From NCBI RefSeq assembly GCF_008831285.2, contig NC_045146.1, forward strand, positions 17,437,289 through 17,501,288: DNA of 64,000 bases, given 5' to 3'. The notes beneath the pieces were generated by a model. It was not told the DNA's origin, ran no database searches, and saw only the letters and a list, made by a program, of their open reading frames with translations. Shown here piece by piece: positions 48,234 to 60,479 of this stretch (position 1 is its first letter; each line of letters opens with the position of its first letter). Origin of the DNA: Nymphaea colorata. Its lineage: Eukaryota; Streptophyta; Magnoliopsida; Nymphaeales; Nymphaeaceae. The translations under genes and the position numbers were made by a program.

Positions 48234-51200
48234 TTTTGTATAATTGGAGATTCAGTGGTCTTGCTTGCTATATGTTTCTGCGGGTGACTGCCTATGCGGC
48301 TATGCCCCTCCTAGAGAGAGAGAGTCACACTGTACAGCACCCTGTTTGAACACAAAATCATGCGTTGGGAATGACGCTCGAGATTGGCTGTCACACGAAG
48401 TGTAAATAAAAATGCAAGAATCCATCTACAATCCAATGAGTGAAAGAGATCATTGTCTGATTGAATTGGTACGTCCACAAGGTATTCATCTTTAACTGTA
48501 CAATGAAGCTGTCATCATTGGTATTGGCATTATTATTTCCAATTATTTCTCTTCTCTTTCGCATTGTCAAATAAATGATAGTTGATTGAATTTTATTGGT
48601 TATCGATATCACACCAATAAGGAAGCATAATGAAGTCCGGGAGCCTGTTTCGATGCTTTGCCTCCATGGACTCGCGTCAAGCATAATGTCATCACTTTTT
48701 TTAGTATTTCAAAGCTATAAACGTGTCAGCAACAGTACTAGCTCAGTCAAATTGAGTGTAGACAAGTCGAACAAAGCCGAACATGCCTTATTTGAGCTCG
48801 TCTCATGAAAATCAGAAGCCAGTTAAGGCGTAGGAACATCAATAAGTCTGATTTAGATTTAATGTGAACTGTTTAAAAAAAAATAGAATATGAAAAAAAG
48901 ATAACATAAAAAAAATTGGGTTAGATTTTGATTTAAAGAAATGACATTTGAACGGATTCAGAATTAGACTTAAATAAATATCCGAGCAGATTTAGTTTTG
49001 AGTTTAGATCGAATTTAGTTTCAAATAAATATTCTATAGTTTATGCCCATGCATTTTAAAAGTTGTTTTTAACATGGTGCATTTAAATTCAGTTTAAAAG
49101 TTGGATGCTAATGTCAATTTATAAATAGGGTTCAGATCGGATCCATTTTAGATATTTGAACTTAGATATGGTACAAATATTTTCATTTGTATTCGAATCT
49201 TAAATTTGTATCTGAATATGTAAATGCTGAAAAAACAGATACAGGTAAAGAGTACATCCAAATTCAAATCTGATCTGTTGGCATTTCCATAGGCATGAAT
49301 CTTTCCTCATTTCATTTCCCAGACTTTGGATGAGTTCGTCTTAGTGTTGTTCCATATTCCACAGTCTCGGAGAGAGAGAGAGAGAGGGAGAGAGAGAGAG
49401 AGCTCCTTCAGCAAAAGTGAACCTGATTCAGGTGGGGTGCGCCGTCATCGCGGTGGCTTAAAGACTACCTCGAGCACCTAACAAGTTAAAGCCCTGTCAC
49501 TTTTGCGCCTTGCCAACCCTCAGTTTTATTTCGAGGCAAAGAATCAAGAATGGACACACTATGTAACCAACTCTTAATATCTCCAACTTCAAAAGCCTTA
49601 CAAGAACAAATGTGAAGCCCTCGTGAGCTTATATCATATGGTTTAACGGCCCCAAACTCCCCCTTAAGGGCAGACGTCAAGCCAAGCATGAGCAGCCCAA
49701 ACCTTAGCGTACAGGGACCAAGCCTCGCTTGGTATTGACTGCGAACAAGGCTGAGCATGAGCCTGACTCGGCCGATGCCGTGAAGTATTCACATTCCATG
49801 TCCCAGTCCGAAGCTCAGGCCTAGGCCTAATATCAGCTCTCGTAAAACCAAATCGGTTTGCGGATCTACGGCCTATCAGACTGATCTTGCCCCAGTTCCT
49901 CGGGCTTTGACGAGCCCCCGCTGTCTCCGTCAGCAACCTATGGCGATTTGATAAGCAACGAAGGGTATATATTCTTGTGAATATGATATGATAAAAGGAT
50001 GAAGACAGCCACAATGATTGAAATGGTAGGATTTTTTTTGGTAAAGGGCATTCTTGTATTTTTTTTTTAAAAAAAATTATTTTTATCCAATATAAAAATT
50101 TTAAAAAATGATATTTCGACTCTTGATAAAAATTTTGAAACGAGAATTTAGAGAATTTAGCCCTCTTCCTGAAAAATTTCTGGCCTCAGTCATCACAATA
50201 TAATTCTGATTTTTCAACTAAAACTTTTGGCCCACACCAGCTTTCATGCATCTTCATTCTTGACCACTGATTCTAGGAGAAAGAATCACCAGGCTCTCGT
50301 CTGGTGAATGTAGAAATGCTTTCTCCCATTTACAGGACGAAAGCAGATGGTGCCCTCAAATGAATTTTGTCCGGGTAAACCCTTAAACTAGAGTGTCAAT
50401 CCATGGTAGCCATAGAAAATGCCGGCCGTTCGTGACTAGGGTCACCAATGGGTCGACTCAAGTCTCGGCCTGTTTGGCAGGGTGCAACTAAAGAAAGTGG
50501 AATTCCGTTGTTGATTCAATCCATATTCAGATATTAATTGGAAGTGAGTCTATACCCATGTTTAAAATCTGACAAGGATCTGTTCCATATCATGGAAGTG
50601 AGGTTCTGAGCTAGTCGGATCCAGAACTAACTTCAAAAGCGTTAGGCTCAAGTCTGAATCTGAATCTTGACGATCACATTGGATCAAATTAGATACTGTA
50701 GAAACAGATCTTAAGACAGCTAAAACGAATCTGTCCTAAAGTTTGAGGTAGATCCATCCTTAAAGTTTGATACAGATTTATAAAGCACACACAAGGTATT
50801 TCTATTGCCAAAAACCCTTTAGTGAGTCTCGTCACTAAAAGACATTGTCATTAAGAGGCGAAGGGATGTGAGTGAAGTATTGAACACTGAGATCCCCTCA
50901 TTAGCTTGCAGAATTTTGAAACAACAAAAAAAAAGTTGGCAGCAATTTTCCCTGACAAAAATAGTTAAGAAAATCTTCTCCTGTATTAACTCTAAACATC
51001 AAACGTTAACTGTAACTATAAATTTGCTTCAACAGAAAAACTTAAATGCACTGACGGTACAGAAAAATGGAACTAATTTGGTGAACTACATAAAGAGGAG
51101 ATATTTTTACAATAAGGTCCGAAAATCATTGTACAGAAACTCAAACGAAAACAGACAAATCCAAAGGTCAACAGGATCATTTTTATTCATTCTCTCAGTT

Positions 51201-51409
51201 CACAGCTAATTTATACAGTTGTAGCTGGGGCAAGGGTAGGAACCGACCAAGGCTTTTCTATTCATATTTCTGATAAAGAAAATTTGCCTGATTCTCCATT
51301 CACCCATCTACTTGCTTCTGCAGTACAACCAGTCGATATCTCGAACCGTCTTCTGATCATGTAACCATTCACCACGCGTCTTCATTGTATCCGTCCGCCT
51401 GGGGACTTT
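48234..51409. other. Intergenic between E2F and the EF-hand gene
   Basis: A GA microsatellite lies at 49372-49402. At 48930-49300 there is an AT-rich block of repeated GGATTCAGAATTAGACTTAAAT-like words similar in texture to 18.24-18.48 kb. No gene is supported. The open frame at 50868-51209 (plus) has no recognisable family. Confidence 0.4.
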
Positions 51410-53140
51410 TCATTCAGGTGGAGAAAGAAGAGTTGAATTCAGAGGTTCATTCACCACAGCATTTGAGGACACAGTCACTGGATTTCCTTCTAACTGTAGC
51501 ATTATGCTGCTGATGATCTCCAGCATCAGCTGGTTGAACTCTTCCTGGTTAAGCGTGCTCCCTTCCTCTGCCTTCACCATTTTAAACACCTCCCCAGTAA
51601 TTGCATCCATCTGTATTAGAGTTACCAATCAACAAAAAAGTAGCCAAAAGGTGAAGTCATAACCAAGATCATCAAAGCATTAAAAATTGAAGCTGAAACA
51701 ATAAAGTGTTTGTGAAAAACCAACCTGGTCGACAGCACCGTATGGAGGCAGACTGATTGCTGGAGCTATGACATCTAAAGCAACTCGGAGGTATTCTCTT
51801 GGGAGCTTCCCATGGTGATCCTTTGGCAGGGATTTCCATGCTGAGTCTAGTGTCTGTAAGAAGAAAACTCACAAACTCACAACCCATTGAACTGGAAGCC
51901 CCAAAATAGAGGTTCCCCACCACCAAAAATTGAAAGAATCCATGAGTTGTAAACTTGAGAAAACAAAATCAATCTTCGAATCTTAACTTCTGCAAGATCA
52001 TTTATTCCAGAAATTTTCTCTCCGAGTTCCCCAAACAGAAGAAAACTGCAAAGACATTATATATGAAGTGAGACGACACTTACCTTCTCCAACTCAGATT
52101 TGTTAGAGAGGATTCTCTTGATACCTCTGCCATCAAATGTGTTCCCACTATGGGCAACTATAACGGGATGCTCCCTGAGCCGGACTACCACGTTGTCCAG
52201 AACCTTCCTGAATGCCTCCAAGAAATTCGTTTGGGAAACAATGGCCTCCGTTCCTTGGTTATCAATAAATTCCAAGGCTGGTTCCACAACATTGCTACGA
52301 ACCTGAAATTTTAACAAAGATTGAATCATAGTACAAAACGTGTTCTCTAAACAGATAGAACCAGTGCCCCTATGATACAAGTTGCTGCTTCGAGTATACA
52401 ATTACCCATTGATCAGATGATGGTGGCATTCCATGTTCCACAGTGAGCTTGTCCAAAGCCTTGCAGATGCACTCCTTGAGGTCTTTTGCCTCCTCTATTT
52501 CAGAATATATGCTTATAGCCTCTGCCTCAAATCTAGATCCACTAACAAATTCTTGAAGATCCTCCCCATCAATCCGCAGAATCACAACTGGGTCACGTTT
52601 CAATCCGTCCGCCATGCCTAGCAGGATGTCAGAAAGTACTGTTTTGAACTGCGACTTGCTTACTTTCCCTTCTTTTTTTCCTCGAGTGAATTCCATCAAA
52701 ACCTTATAACCCCAAGTCGTCAATAAGAGGTACTGTCAATATTATATGTTTTTAACACTCTAAAACTGTTCAACTATTAACCACAAAGAAGGATAAGGTT
52801 GTCCACTAAGCTCAGCTACATAAGATTCAAAATAACAAATGACAGAGAAACTCCAAGACTGTTAAGACTGGACGGAAACGGAAGAAACCATGACACCAAC
52901 AATCACCTCACTGTAAATCTTGTCAGAATCCGGCGAGGAACCCTGAGCCGGAAGTCCCATGGCAGCACCAATCTCGGCGATGGCCGGGACGAGCTCCTTA
53001 ACAGACAGTTTGCCATCGTGGTTCTGATCAAGCTCCTCGAACTTGTGGTCTACGAACTTGTCGAAGACTTCGCCGTTGTGAACAAGGTCTGTGATCTTAG
53101 ACCCATCCAACACATCGACGGTCTTGTTGCCGTTAGACAT
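51410..53140 (-). CDS. EF-hand calcium-binding family protein
   Basis: Exons (minus): 53140-52907, 52702-52406, 52302-52084, 51853-51725 and 51610-51410; 359 residues in consistent phase. One canonical EF-hand loop is visible at residues 38-49 (DQNHDGKLSVKE) with all oxygen ligands in place, preceded by helix FDKFVDHKFEEL. Later segments (KKEGKVSKSQFKTVLSDIL at the start of exon 2, PKDHHGKLPREYLRVAL in exon 4, GSTLNQEEFNQLMLEIIS in exon 5) align with EF-hand positions but lack several ligands, so they are probably degenerate pairs. No signal peptide or membrane helix is seen. It matches a plant family of soluble EF-hand proteins of about 350 residues whose role is poorly known; calcium sensing is inferred. 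The ATG at 53140 was chosen because the in-frame extension upstream is basic, Lys/Arg-rich and lies in probable 5'UTR. Confidence 0.9.
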
Positions 53141-53310
53141 GCTGCTTCTGCCCTTCTCTTTTGCTCTTTTCTGCTGCTTTCTGCTAATCCCTTCTCTCTT
53201 CCTTTTTGTGCTTCCCTCAAGCTCTCCCGTGCTCCATGGATGGATCTTTATTGGCAATGAGACGAAGACCGTGAAACATCTCGGCAAGCAAGCAACCAGT
53301 CATGGACAGG

Positions 53311-53410
53311 CCACGTGGTGTATGTAGATGGCGTCTCTTTGCTGTACGCAAAGAAAGGTGGTAGTCTGTTCAACGCCTTTCTGGAGATTTCTGCCTATGC
53401 CTTCACGTGG
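53311..53410 (-). promoter_or_regulatory. G-box pair upstream of the EF-hand gene
   Basis: The palindrome CCACGTGG lies at 53311-53318, 171 bases before the start codon. A second CACGTGG core lies at 53404-53410. Such ACGTG motifs bind bZIP/bHLH factors and are common in ABA- or light-responsive promoters. Function here is inferred. Confidence 0.4.
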
Positions 53411-53763
53411 TTTTCTTTCTCGCTGCTTCAAATTATGCCTGATATTTATGGGCTGCTCCCTTCGGGTCTTGGCCTTCTTGAAGGTGAATGATTTAAGGCT
53501 GCCTTAGACGAACAAAGGAGACACTTCACATATACATCTTTGACAGAAAATGATCTCTTCGCGAGAGTGCTACGTTGTATCTGATAACGCGTCAAAACCT
53601 TTGATTTCTTTTCATCTCCGTGGTCCAAAGTGGTAAATGGTGGTTGGATTTCGAGGATGGGATAAAACTGTGGACATTACAGATGACCAACAGAAAAGGG
53701 CAGCCTTAGCTTAATTTTACTTCACAAGCTGTTGGAGTATATTTTTCTTCATTCAATGCAGTA

Positions 53764-54030
53764 ACAGTTCAAATGGTAGCTTCCAAATTGTGAAGTGTTT
53801 GTTTCACTACATATCTCAGATCCATGGTGATATGTCATTTACAGTTCAAATGGTAGCTTCCGAAGTGTTCCTTTCACTATAGATCTCAGATCTGCGGTGA
53901 TATGTCATTTCAGATTCATGGATTTAAAGTGGCAGTTTAAATGGTAGCTCCCAAAGTGTTTGTTTTATTATAGATCTCAGATATGTCAGATATGCAGTGA
54001 TATGTCATTTCAGATTCACAGATTTAAGGT
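53764..54030. repeat. Three-copy degenerate tandem repeat, unit about 77-98 bp
   Basis: Units start CAGTTCAAATGGTAGCTTCC at about 53765 and 53842, with a third at about 53932. Each contains AGTGTT, ATCTCAGAT and GGTGATATGTCATTT. Copies 2 and 3 also share a CAGATTCA(T/C)(G/A)GATTTAA extension. Confidence 0.75.
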
Positions 54031-54363
54031 TGCTCCCTCAGTTTAATTTTAAATTTATATTTTTTTACATGGAATATGAATTTGAGATCAATATTACTGA
54101 GATCCCCAAACACACCTCTTAATACAACCTCAAATCTAAAATCCAAAATTATCAAGTGTTGACCAAAAGCATAAGTTTGACATTTCCGAACTTGTGGTCA
54201 CTTGTTGCTAACAGGGACCTTACTCGACACGTCCAAATCCTACATGCTATACGTCTCTGTTGTTTTATTCACCGGCCACCACCGAAATGTAGCCTCACCT
54301 GCAAATCCTTGCCGTTTAGCTCCTTCAATCTTCCACTATTTCGTTTAAGCAAACTCCACCATA

Positions 54364-54364
<1 letters not shown>

Positions 54365-54400
<36 letters not shown>
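54365..54400. repeat. (CT)n microsatellite
   Basis: About 36 bases of uninterrupted CT dinucleotides. Confidence 0.95.
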
Positions 54401-54402
<2 letters not shown>

Positions 54403-54716
54403 CATGTATGAAGCAAAAGACAGAAAAGTCGGCAAGATTTCATCCAAAGGACACGTAAACATGCAAGGTGGCAGTAATTGGCAGCCCTTCCAGCGACACG
54501 TGCCATTCATCTGCTATAACATTGAACTTTCTTCTTCGTTCGGGTCCTCGTCATTGATCAGCTTTTCTCCACGAATTTTAACGACTTGAGTTTTATTTTC
54601 AAATTGAAATCTTAACTTACATGTGCCCATATGTTTTTTTTAGTAAAAACAACGTAAATATCATCTCCAAAAAGAGAAAATGATTCCAGTGTTGGCATGG
54701 TAACTGTTCCCTATTA

Positions 54717-54963
54717 CCAACTACTTTTATAAGTAACAAAAGATACAGTTCCTTTAAGTTTGGAGTGCTGCAAATTTGATGTCAAGTGACAAACTAAACC
54801 AACTACTTTTATAAGTAACAAAAGATACAGTTCCTTTAAGTGTTTGGAGTGCTGTAAATTTAATGTCAAGTTACAAACTAAACCAACTACTTTTATAAGT
54901 AACAAAAGATACAGTTCTTTTAAGTTTGGAGTGCTGCAAATTTAATGTCAAGTTACAAACTAA
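54717..54963. repeat. Three-copy near-identical tandem repeat, unit 82-84 bp
   Basis: Units start CCAACTACTTTTATAAGTAA at 54717, 54799 and 54883 and contain AAAGATACAGTTC, TTTGGAGTGCTG and AATGTCAAG. Copies differ at only a few positions, so the duplication is recent. No coding or structural role is evident. Confidence 0.9.
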
Positions 54964-55429
54964 TGGAACTCAATTCGCCGGCTGATCAAGTGAAAAGTAA
55001 ATGAAAGTCAAAAACTGTTGCCGTCTAAATCGGAGCACGACTGATCATTTGCTTGCGGAAAGCCCTTCTCCTGCTTTGAGTTGTTAGGATAAGCAACAAA
55101 CGCTCTTCTGCATCTGAATATACCATTTTTCAAATTCAGCAACTCTGATCTTGAAAGCTTTTGACTGACACTATATTTGGTTTAGATTCATCGTAATGTT
55201 CCACGCAAAAAGGAAAAGGTCGGCCAAACTTTAATATTCAAGGTAAAACAAGGTAACCAAGCCATACAAATCAAATTAAAAATAGTTATACCAACTTAGA
55301 TTTATTCATCTTGGTTTAATAATTTAAGGAATTAAGGGTTTAGCCAGAAGAAATCTAAGAACAAAAATTTTAATCACTTTACTAGATAAGAGATGAGCAA
55401 ACGATGCTAGGAAGGCCATTATAGCAAGT

Positions 55430-55890
55430 ATGGAAATTGATATGTCCAACAACAAGGGCATATTTTATTGTGCACCCGATTTCTTGCTAAGTATAAGAGA
55501 CCTTGAACATATTATCATAGGAATTCAAACTAAAGGATATGAAACATTTACGGGAAAAACTAATTTACTTGTAAATGTCGGATTCCTAGGAAAAGTAACA
55601 AATAGTAGTACACAAAGTATAAAATCGATACTAAGGCTATAATTGAATCTATGACTAGTAAAGGTATCAGGATGATTAAGCCTATGACCATTGATCCTAA
55701 AGAGTTAGAAGGTCTAGATTGAAATATTAGTAAAAATCTAAAAATAAATACTAATGTCAAAGTTCATGAAGAAAGTTTAATGTTTAAAAACTTTGATGGT
55801 AGCTATACTATGAGATTTTTAGACTACGAAGAAAAACAACATAAAGAAGAAAACAAATCTGAAGAATTTCGTAGCCAGATAGAAGACTGA
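55430..55890 (+). pseudogene. Movement-protein-like region, broken (left copy)
   Basis: An open segment at 55430-55642 (including FYCAPDFLLSIRDLEHIIIG) is followed, in another frame, by a further coding-like stretch to about 55890 that contains TGA codons at 55720-55722 and 55888-55890. Its position as the first coding region of the copy, ahead of the capsid-like region, and its general composition fit a caulimovirid movement protein. No single motif proves it. At least one frameshift and two stops make it non-functional. Confidence 0.45.
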
Positions 55891-57372
55891 TGGAAGCCTT
55901 AAAACATAATTGTATTCTACTTCCTAAGGGATTTGACTTATCAAAAGAAGATATCCTTAGACTAGAAATCAAATTAGTCGCAGAGGAAAAAATTCAAGAG
56001 GAAGACAACCTATATATAGATCCCACAGAAAATATCAAAATAAATAGACTAGAAGATGCTTATATGCAGAAACCGATGAACATCTCAAAAAATCTTATGA
56101 AAATAGATGCTCCAGAATCATCCCTGGTCATCCCTGGTGACCACTGGAAGATCACTACAAGATCAATAACAAACTCAACCCCCACCAATCACACCTGTAG
56201 TATTCTATTCACTCGGGCAACCCCCTAGAAAACCTTATGTAGAATATAAAGAAAGAGATACCTATAAACCGCAGGGAAAAATAATGTCATTAGAAACCAT
56301 AGACAGAAAAGACCTATTAAATGAAGGAAGAATTTTAAACATAAGTGCTCATGATCTTCAATTATTATCCTCAGTAATAGACATATGGTCTCAACGGGTT
56401 GCTAGAAAATGAGACAGGATGAATCAAGAAATGTGGACAACAAAAGAAATGTATTCTTGGGCAGAAAATTTTTTAGGAGAAACCACTAGAGCAATTTGAA
56501 AAGCATACAAAAGAGAACACCCCCAAGACTTACAAAAAGAAATTCTTTTAGGAAAAAATATTTATAACTTTACCAAAAAAATACAATTACTCTTATTAGG
56601 ATATCAGCCAAATGTAGGGTTTGATAAACAACAACAAGATTCAATTAGAAAACTAGAACAACTCCAAATTAAAGATTGACGCTATATAAAACCTTTCTTA
56701 CAAGATTTCTTTTATTATAGTTCCTTAGCAGGATGTTTTTATGATAAAGAGATCGGAGAAAGCCTATTTCTTAAGTTACCAGATCCATTGGGTTCTGAAA
56801 TACATAAAAAATACAAAGAAAAAGAAACAATACCTCAACTTGATAACATTAGTATAAGAATCCAATTTATTATTAAAAAACTAGTAAAGAAATGTACTGA
56901 AATAACCATTTCCAAACAATTAAAAGGTGAATATAGTTTTTGCAAACAAATTTATACACCACAAAGATATGATAAAGAACCTAGACACCCAAAAACCTAT
57001 AAGATAAAAGATAAAGATAAACGACGAAGATACTATCTTCGAAGATCTAATGCTAGAAAACCCTATATTGACAAACATAGACATGTTAGAAAATATAATA
57101 CCCAAAGAGATTAGAAAAATAAATTAACATGCTTTACTTGTGGCAGTCTTGAACATTTAGCTAGGAACTGTTCAAAACAAAAAAATCTATACAATAAAGC
57201 CTCTATTCTTGTAGACTGTGTAAATGAGGATGTATTGACTTTAGATGAATATATTAGCGATACTGAAGTCATCTATAGTATTGTATCTATAGAAGAATCA
57301 TTTCATGCTCTTAATTCCTCTGATGAAGAACCTTGTAGTGATAGCTGCATGCGCCATAGCATACTCGAATAA
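55891..57372 (+). pseudogene. Capsid-like region with CCHC zinc knuckle, broken (left copy)
   Basis: A long Lys/Glu/Tyr-rich coding-like region includes open segments at 55890-56228 and 56788-57114. A CX2CX4HX4C zinc knuckle (CFTCGSLEHLARNC) lies at 57130-57171, preceded by a strongly basic Lys/Arg-rich stretch (about 57000-57100). An acidic tail follows. This is the arrangement of plant pararetrovirus coat proteins, whose knuckle binds the pregenomic RNA. In-frame TGA codons at 56410, 56497 and 56677 and a TAG at 57112 interrupt it. Confidence 0.7.
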
Positions 57373-57591
57373 GTAGAAAATATAGTGAAGAATTTCAAGA
57401 CAAATTTTTCACTTTAACCAACCTACAATACATGTTAGATAACATGAGTAATGACTAATAATATTTGGTAGCCTTTTGAGCATCATATAGGATAGGTTTA
57501 AGATTCCCGATCTTCTGAAAATAGACATTAGCAACGGTAGACAAAGTAGAATGCATTCTTTCATCTAACACAAAATTTTGTTTCAGGAAAC
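57373..57591 (+). other. Deletion zone and putative splice acceptor ahead of the coiled-coil frame (left copy)
   Basis: The protease, reverse transcriptase and RNase H seen in the right copy are absent here: capsid-like sequence passes directly into the leader of the next frame. The last 75 bases align with the equivalent leader of the right copy (AGACATTAG, GGTAGACAA and TAGAATGCATT shared). They end in TTTTGTTTCAG at 57576-57586, just before the ATG at 57592. The right copy has a pyrimidine-rich TTATTATAG in the same place. This suggests expression of the downstream frame from a spliced RNA, as known for some caulimovirids. Confidence 0.45.
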
Positions 57592-58223
57592 ATGGCCTCT
57601 TCTAGCCAAACCCACCTTGTCCAAATAAACCCAGATCTAGGCCTGCCTATATTACCCCCAGACTCCAATCTTACATTCTTAACCTTGCTTAGTATGAATC
57701 TTGATCAAAAAAACCATATTTTACTAGATAACCTCTGACACAATAGAAAAAACCCAACCTTCTCTAAAATCCTTAGTATCCTAACAACCTACCTCAGCAT
57801 AAAAAATACTCAAAACCAGATCACACAAAGTCAACTCAAGCTCTTTCCTGATCCTACCCCAAACCCTATTTTTCTGGATATAGTCCAACAATTAGAGAAT
57901 ATTAGTATAGAACTAACTCTTTGTAAAGAGAAATTGGAAGACATGACAGGAAAATTGAAGCAGTCAACAGTCGAGATAGAATTTCTAAAAGAGCAGTGAG
58001 AAAAAGAAATGAAAACAGTGGGAAGAAAAAAGAGAAAGTTTTCCCCCAGAAATAAATGTAGCAAAAGAACAAGTCTACAAAATAATACTGCAGAAGCAAA
58101 AGAAGGAACAAGGACGTATTCAGGAGATAATAAGATTTCTTGCCAGGAACCCCAGATTATAAAAAAAGGATTGAAATTCTGTTTAGTCAAATACCAAGAA
58201 AGAAGACATGCTGATAACTCTTA
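57592..58223 (+). pseudogene. Coiled-coil frame downstream of the polymerase, left copy
   Basis: The ATG at 57592 opens a frame whose N terminus has PDLGLPILPPDSNL, followed by a Glu/Lys/Leu heptad-like region (about 57880-58010) and a basic end. It is interrupted by TGA at 57736-57738 and 57997-57999 and by frame drift. The right copy has the same organisation (PDLGLSIFPPHSNL). A small coiled-coil protein with a basic C terminus resembles the virion-associated proteins of caulimovirids in architecture. That is analogy, not proven homology. Confidence 0.5.
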
Positions 58224-58680
58224 ATGTGAATGTTATAAAGGATTTGAGATCATCTTGGTAAGCATTAACCTGAAGAGATGGACAAACATGGAAATGTTTG
58301 ATATGCAGATTTCCTTGAAGAAGTTAATGGAACTATGATATGTAAGAAGGATTATTGTAACAGTAGTAGAGCAGACTCATATACTGCGATTGAATTGGCG
58401 TTTGACCTATGTAGTAGATCAGATTTTCAGAAATAACTGGGTTTCAAAAGGATTTGTAAACTTAGATATCAATACAATCCCTCCAACATATACTATCCAT
58501 GTGATGCAAAACATGAAGTCACTATTGCCACCCCTCTACAAGTCCCTCTATCCCTTACAGACATACAAGAAGCAAATCCAGATGAATGACTTGATGAGCT
58601 TACAAGATGGAGAGAATTCAAGATGTCCCAACAATGGAAAACTTGGCATGGCAGTAGACATTCTTAGAGAAAAGTAAGGA
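58224..58680 (+). pseudogene. Second frame downstream of the polymerase, left copy
   Basis: The open segment at 58390-58677 contains NWRLTYVVDQIFRNNWVSKG and VNLDINTIPPTYTI. The equivalent place in the right copy has HWRLTYTLRRMFK and YGYVNLDIASISPLYEYPWK, so a protein-coding ancestor is clear. The function is unknown. A frameshift after about 58500 changes the reading frame of the conserved block. Confidence 0.5.
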
Positions 58681-59154
58681 CAAAGTTGTTGAGTCCTTAA
58701 CCATGCAGTCTAATATTTGTCAAGACCGGTAAAACTTGACCCTTGTAAGTTATGGTTAAACTTCTCATGAGTACAGTACTTCCCATGTAAAACCTAAGCA
58801 TCATCCATCTGAGAAAAAACATGATAAACTTTTCTTTGGAAAAATCCCCCAAGTTAAACATAGGATTTGCGTTGTAGATCATCGCTTCAAAATCTACCCT
58901 AGAAAAACCATCTAGGATAAATATGGGTTTCACGTTTGTAAATTTTCGGCATAAAAATTTACCCTGTGACGCACCCCACAGGATAAGCTCTGGGTCAAAT
59001 CCTGAGGCAAATCGTTTTGAGGCACCTCTAGAAGATCGTTATAGTTGTCGACCTTCTTTATGTAAATAAAGCAACGTTGCGTGAATAAAGAAAAAAGAAT
59101 ATTACACGCATCAAAAAAGTGAACACGTGGTTTCCCAATGAAGAAAAGACGAAG

Positions 59155-59600
59155 CGGCACTTCGGCGGACACTGTAGCGCACTATAGTGCATTGTAGCAC
59201 TTTTTAGCTTTTTAGACACGTTCGACTGCCACCTCATCCAGCACATGACAGCTATCCACCTTCGAGTTCTTTCGAGTGTAACTGTTTTTGTTTGTTTGCG
59301 TTTAGCTTGTTCGGTAAGGAATCCTATTCCTTTTTCATATTGTAATTTGTTTTCAAGTTCGGTACCTATAAAAGCACCACCTTAGCGTCTGTATCCTAGA
59401 TCCTCTCATCCATCCACCTCTAAGTACTTGCTTCCGAGTACTTGAGTTCTCTCCCTTCCTCGCTCCTCTTCCTTTCCTTCTCCACTTCTCTGCCTACTCC
59501 CATGCTATTGTAAAAAAAGTGAATCGGTGCTTTCATGCATAAAATCCGGCCCCCCTCTTAAATTTGGTATCAACTTACATTTATTCATCTTGGTCTACCC
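59155..59600 (+). promoter_or_regulatory. Pararetroviral promoter-like region with TATA box, left copy
   Basis: Repeated CTGTAGC/CACTATAGTGC words at about 59170-59205 precede a TATA box (TATAAAA, 59367-59373). About 200 bases later comes TGGTATCA (59565-59572), matching the first eight bases of the usual initiator-Met-tRNA primer site of plant retroelements. The following CAACTTACATTTATTCATCT reappears at 55290 at the start of this copy. So the copy runs from primer-site region to primer-site region. Confidence 0.55.
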
Positions 59601-60050
59601 CAGCACGGGAGTAGGCAGGGAAGTGGAGAAGAAAAGGAATGAGAGTGAGGAAGGGAGATGACTCAAGCACTCGAAAGCAAGTACTCGAAGGTGGATGGAT
59701 GAGAGGATGAAGGATACAGACGCTGGGGTGGTGCTTTTATAGGCATTGAACTTGAAAACAAATTACAATATAAAAAAGGAATATGATTCCTTACCGAACA
59801 AGGTAAACGCAAACAAACAAAAACAATTACACTCGAAGAAACTCGAATGTAGACAACTGTCGTGTGCTGGATGAGGTGGCAATCGAACGTGTCCAAAAAG
59901 CCAAAAAGTGCTACAGTACGCTATAGTGTCCGTCGAAGTGCTATAGTAACTGCTACAGTGACTGCTACAGTAGCCGCTTCGTCTCTTCTTCAATGGGAAG
60001 CCACGTGTTCACTTTTTTGATGCATGTAACATTCCTTCTTCTTTATTCAC
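59601..60050 (-). promoter_or_regulatory. Pararetroviral promoter-like region with TATA box, right copy
   Basis: This is the inverted counterpart of the left promoter region. The TATA box reads TATAAAA on the minus strand at 59741-59735. The upstream CTGCTACAGT-type words (about 59900-59985) are expanded here relative to the left copy. The copy is cut off at about 59601 before the primer-site region. Confidence 0.55.
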
Positions 60051-60479
60051 GCAACGTTGCTTTATTTACAAAAAGAAGGTCGGCAACTACAACGATCTTC
60101 TAGAGATGTCTCGAAACGATTTGCCTCAGGATTTGGCCCAGAACTTATCCTGTGGGGGTGCGTCACATGGTAAATTTTTATGCCGAAAATTTATAAACGT
60201 AAAACCCATATTTATCCTAGAGGATTTTTCCAAGGTAGATTTTAAGGTGACGATCTACAATGCAAATCCTATGTTTAACTTGAGGGATTTTTCCAAAGAG
60301 AAGTTTATCATGTTTCTTCTCAAACAGATGATGCTTAAGTTTTACATGGGAAGCACTATACCCATGAAAAGTTTAACCATAACTTACAAGGGCCAAGCTT
60401 TACCGGTCTTGACAAACGTTAGGCTGCAGGGTTAAGAACTCAGCAGCTTCGTCCCTACTTTTCTCTAGTTGTTTCCAAT

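Noticed and set aside
52799..53327. Plus-strand frames over the EF-hand gene
   Set aside because: Antisense shadows of exon 1 and the 5'UTR.
58697..60435. Long frames antisense to both viral copies (58697-58933 minus and 60106-60435 plus) with similar translations
   Set aside because: They are the same region in inverted copies. Comparing the aligned codons, most differences change the amino acid, so there is no sign of selection on this frame.
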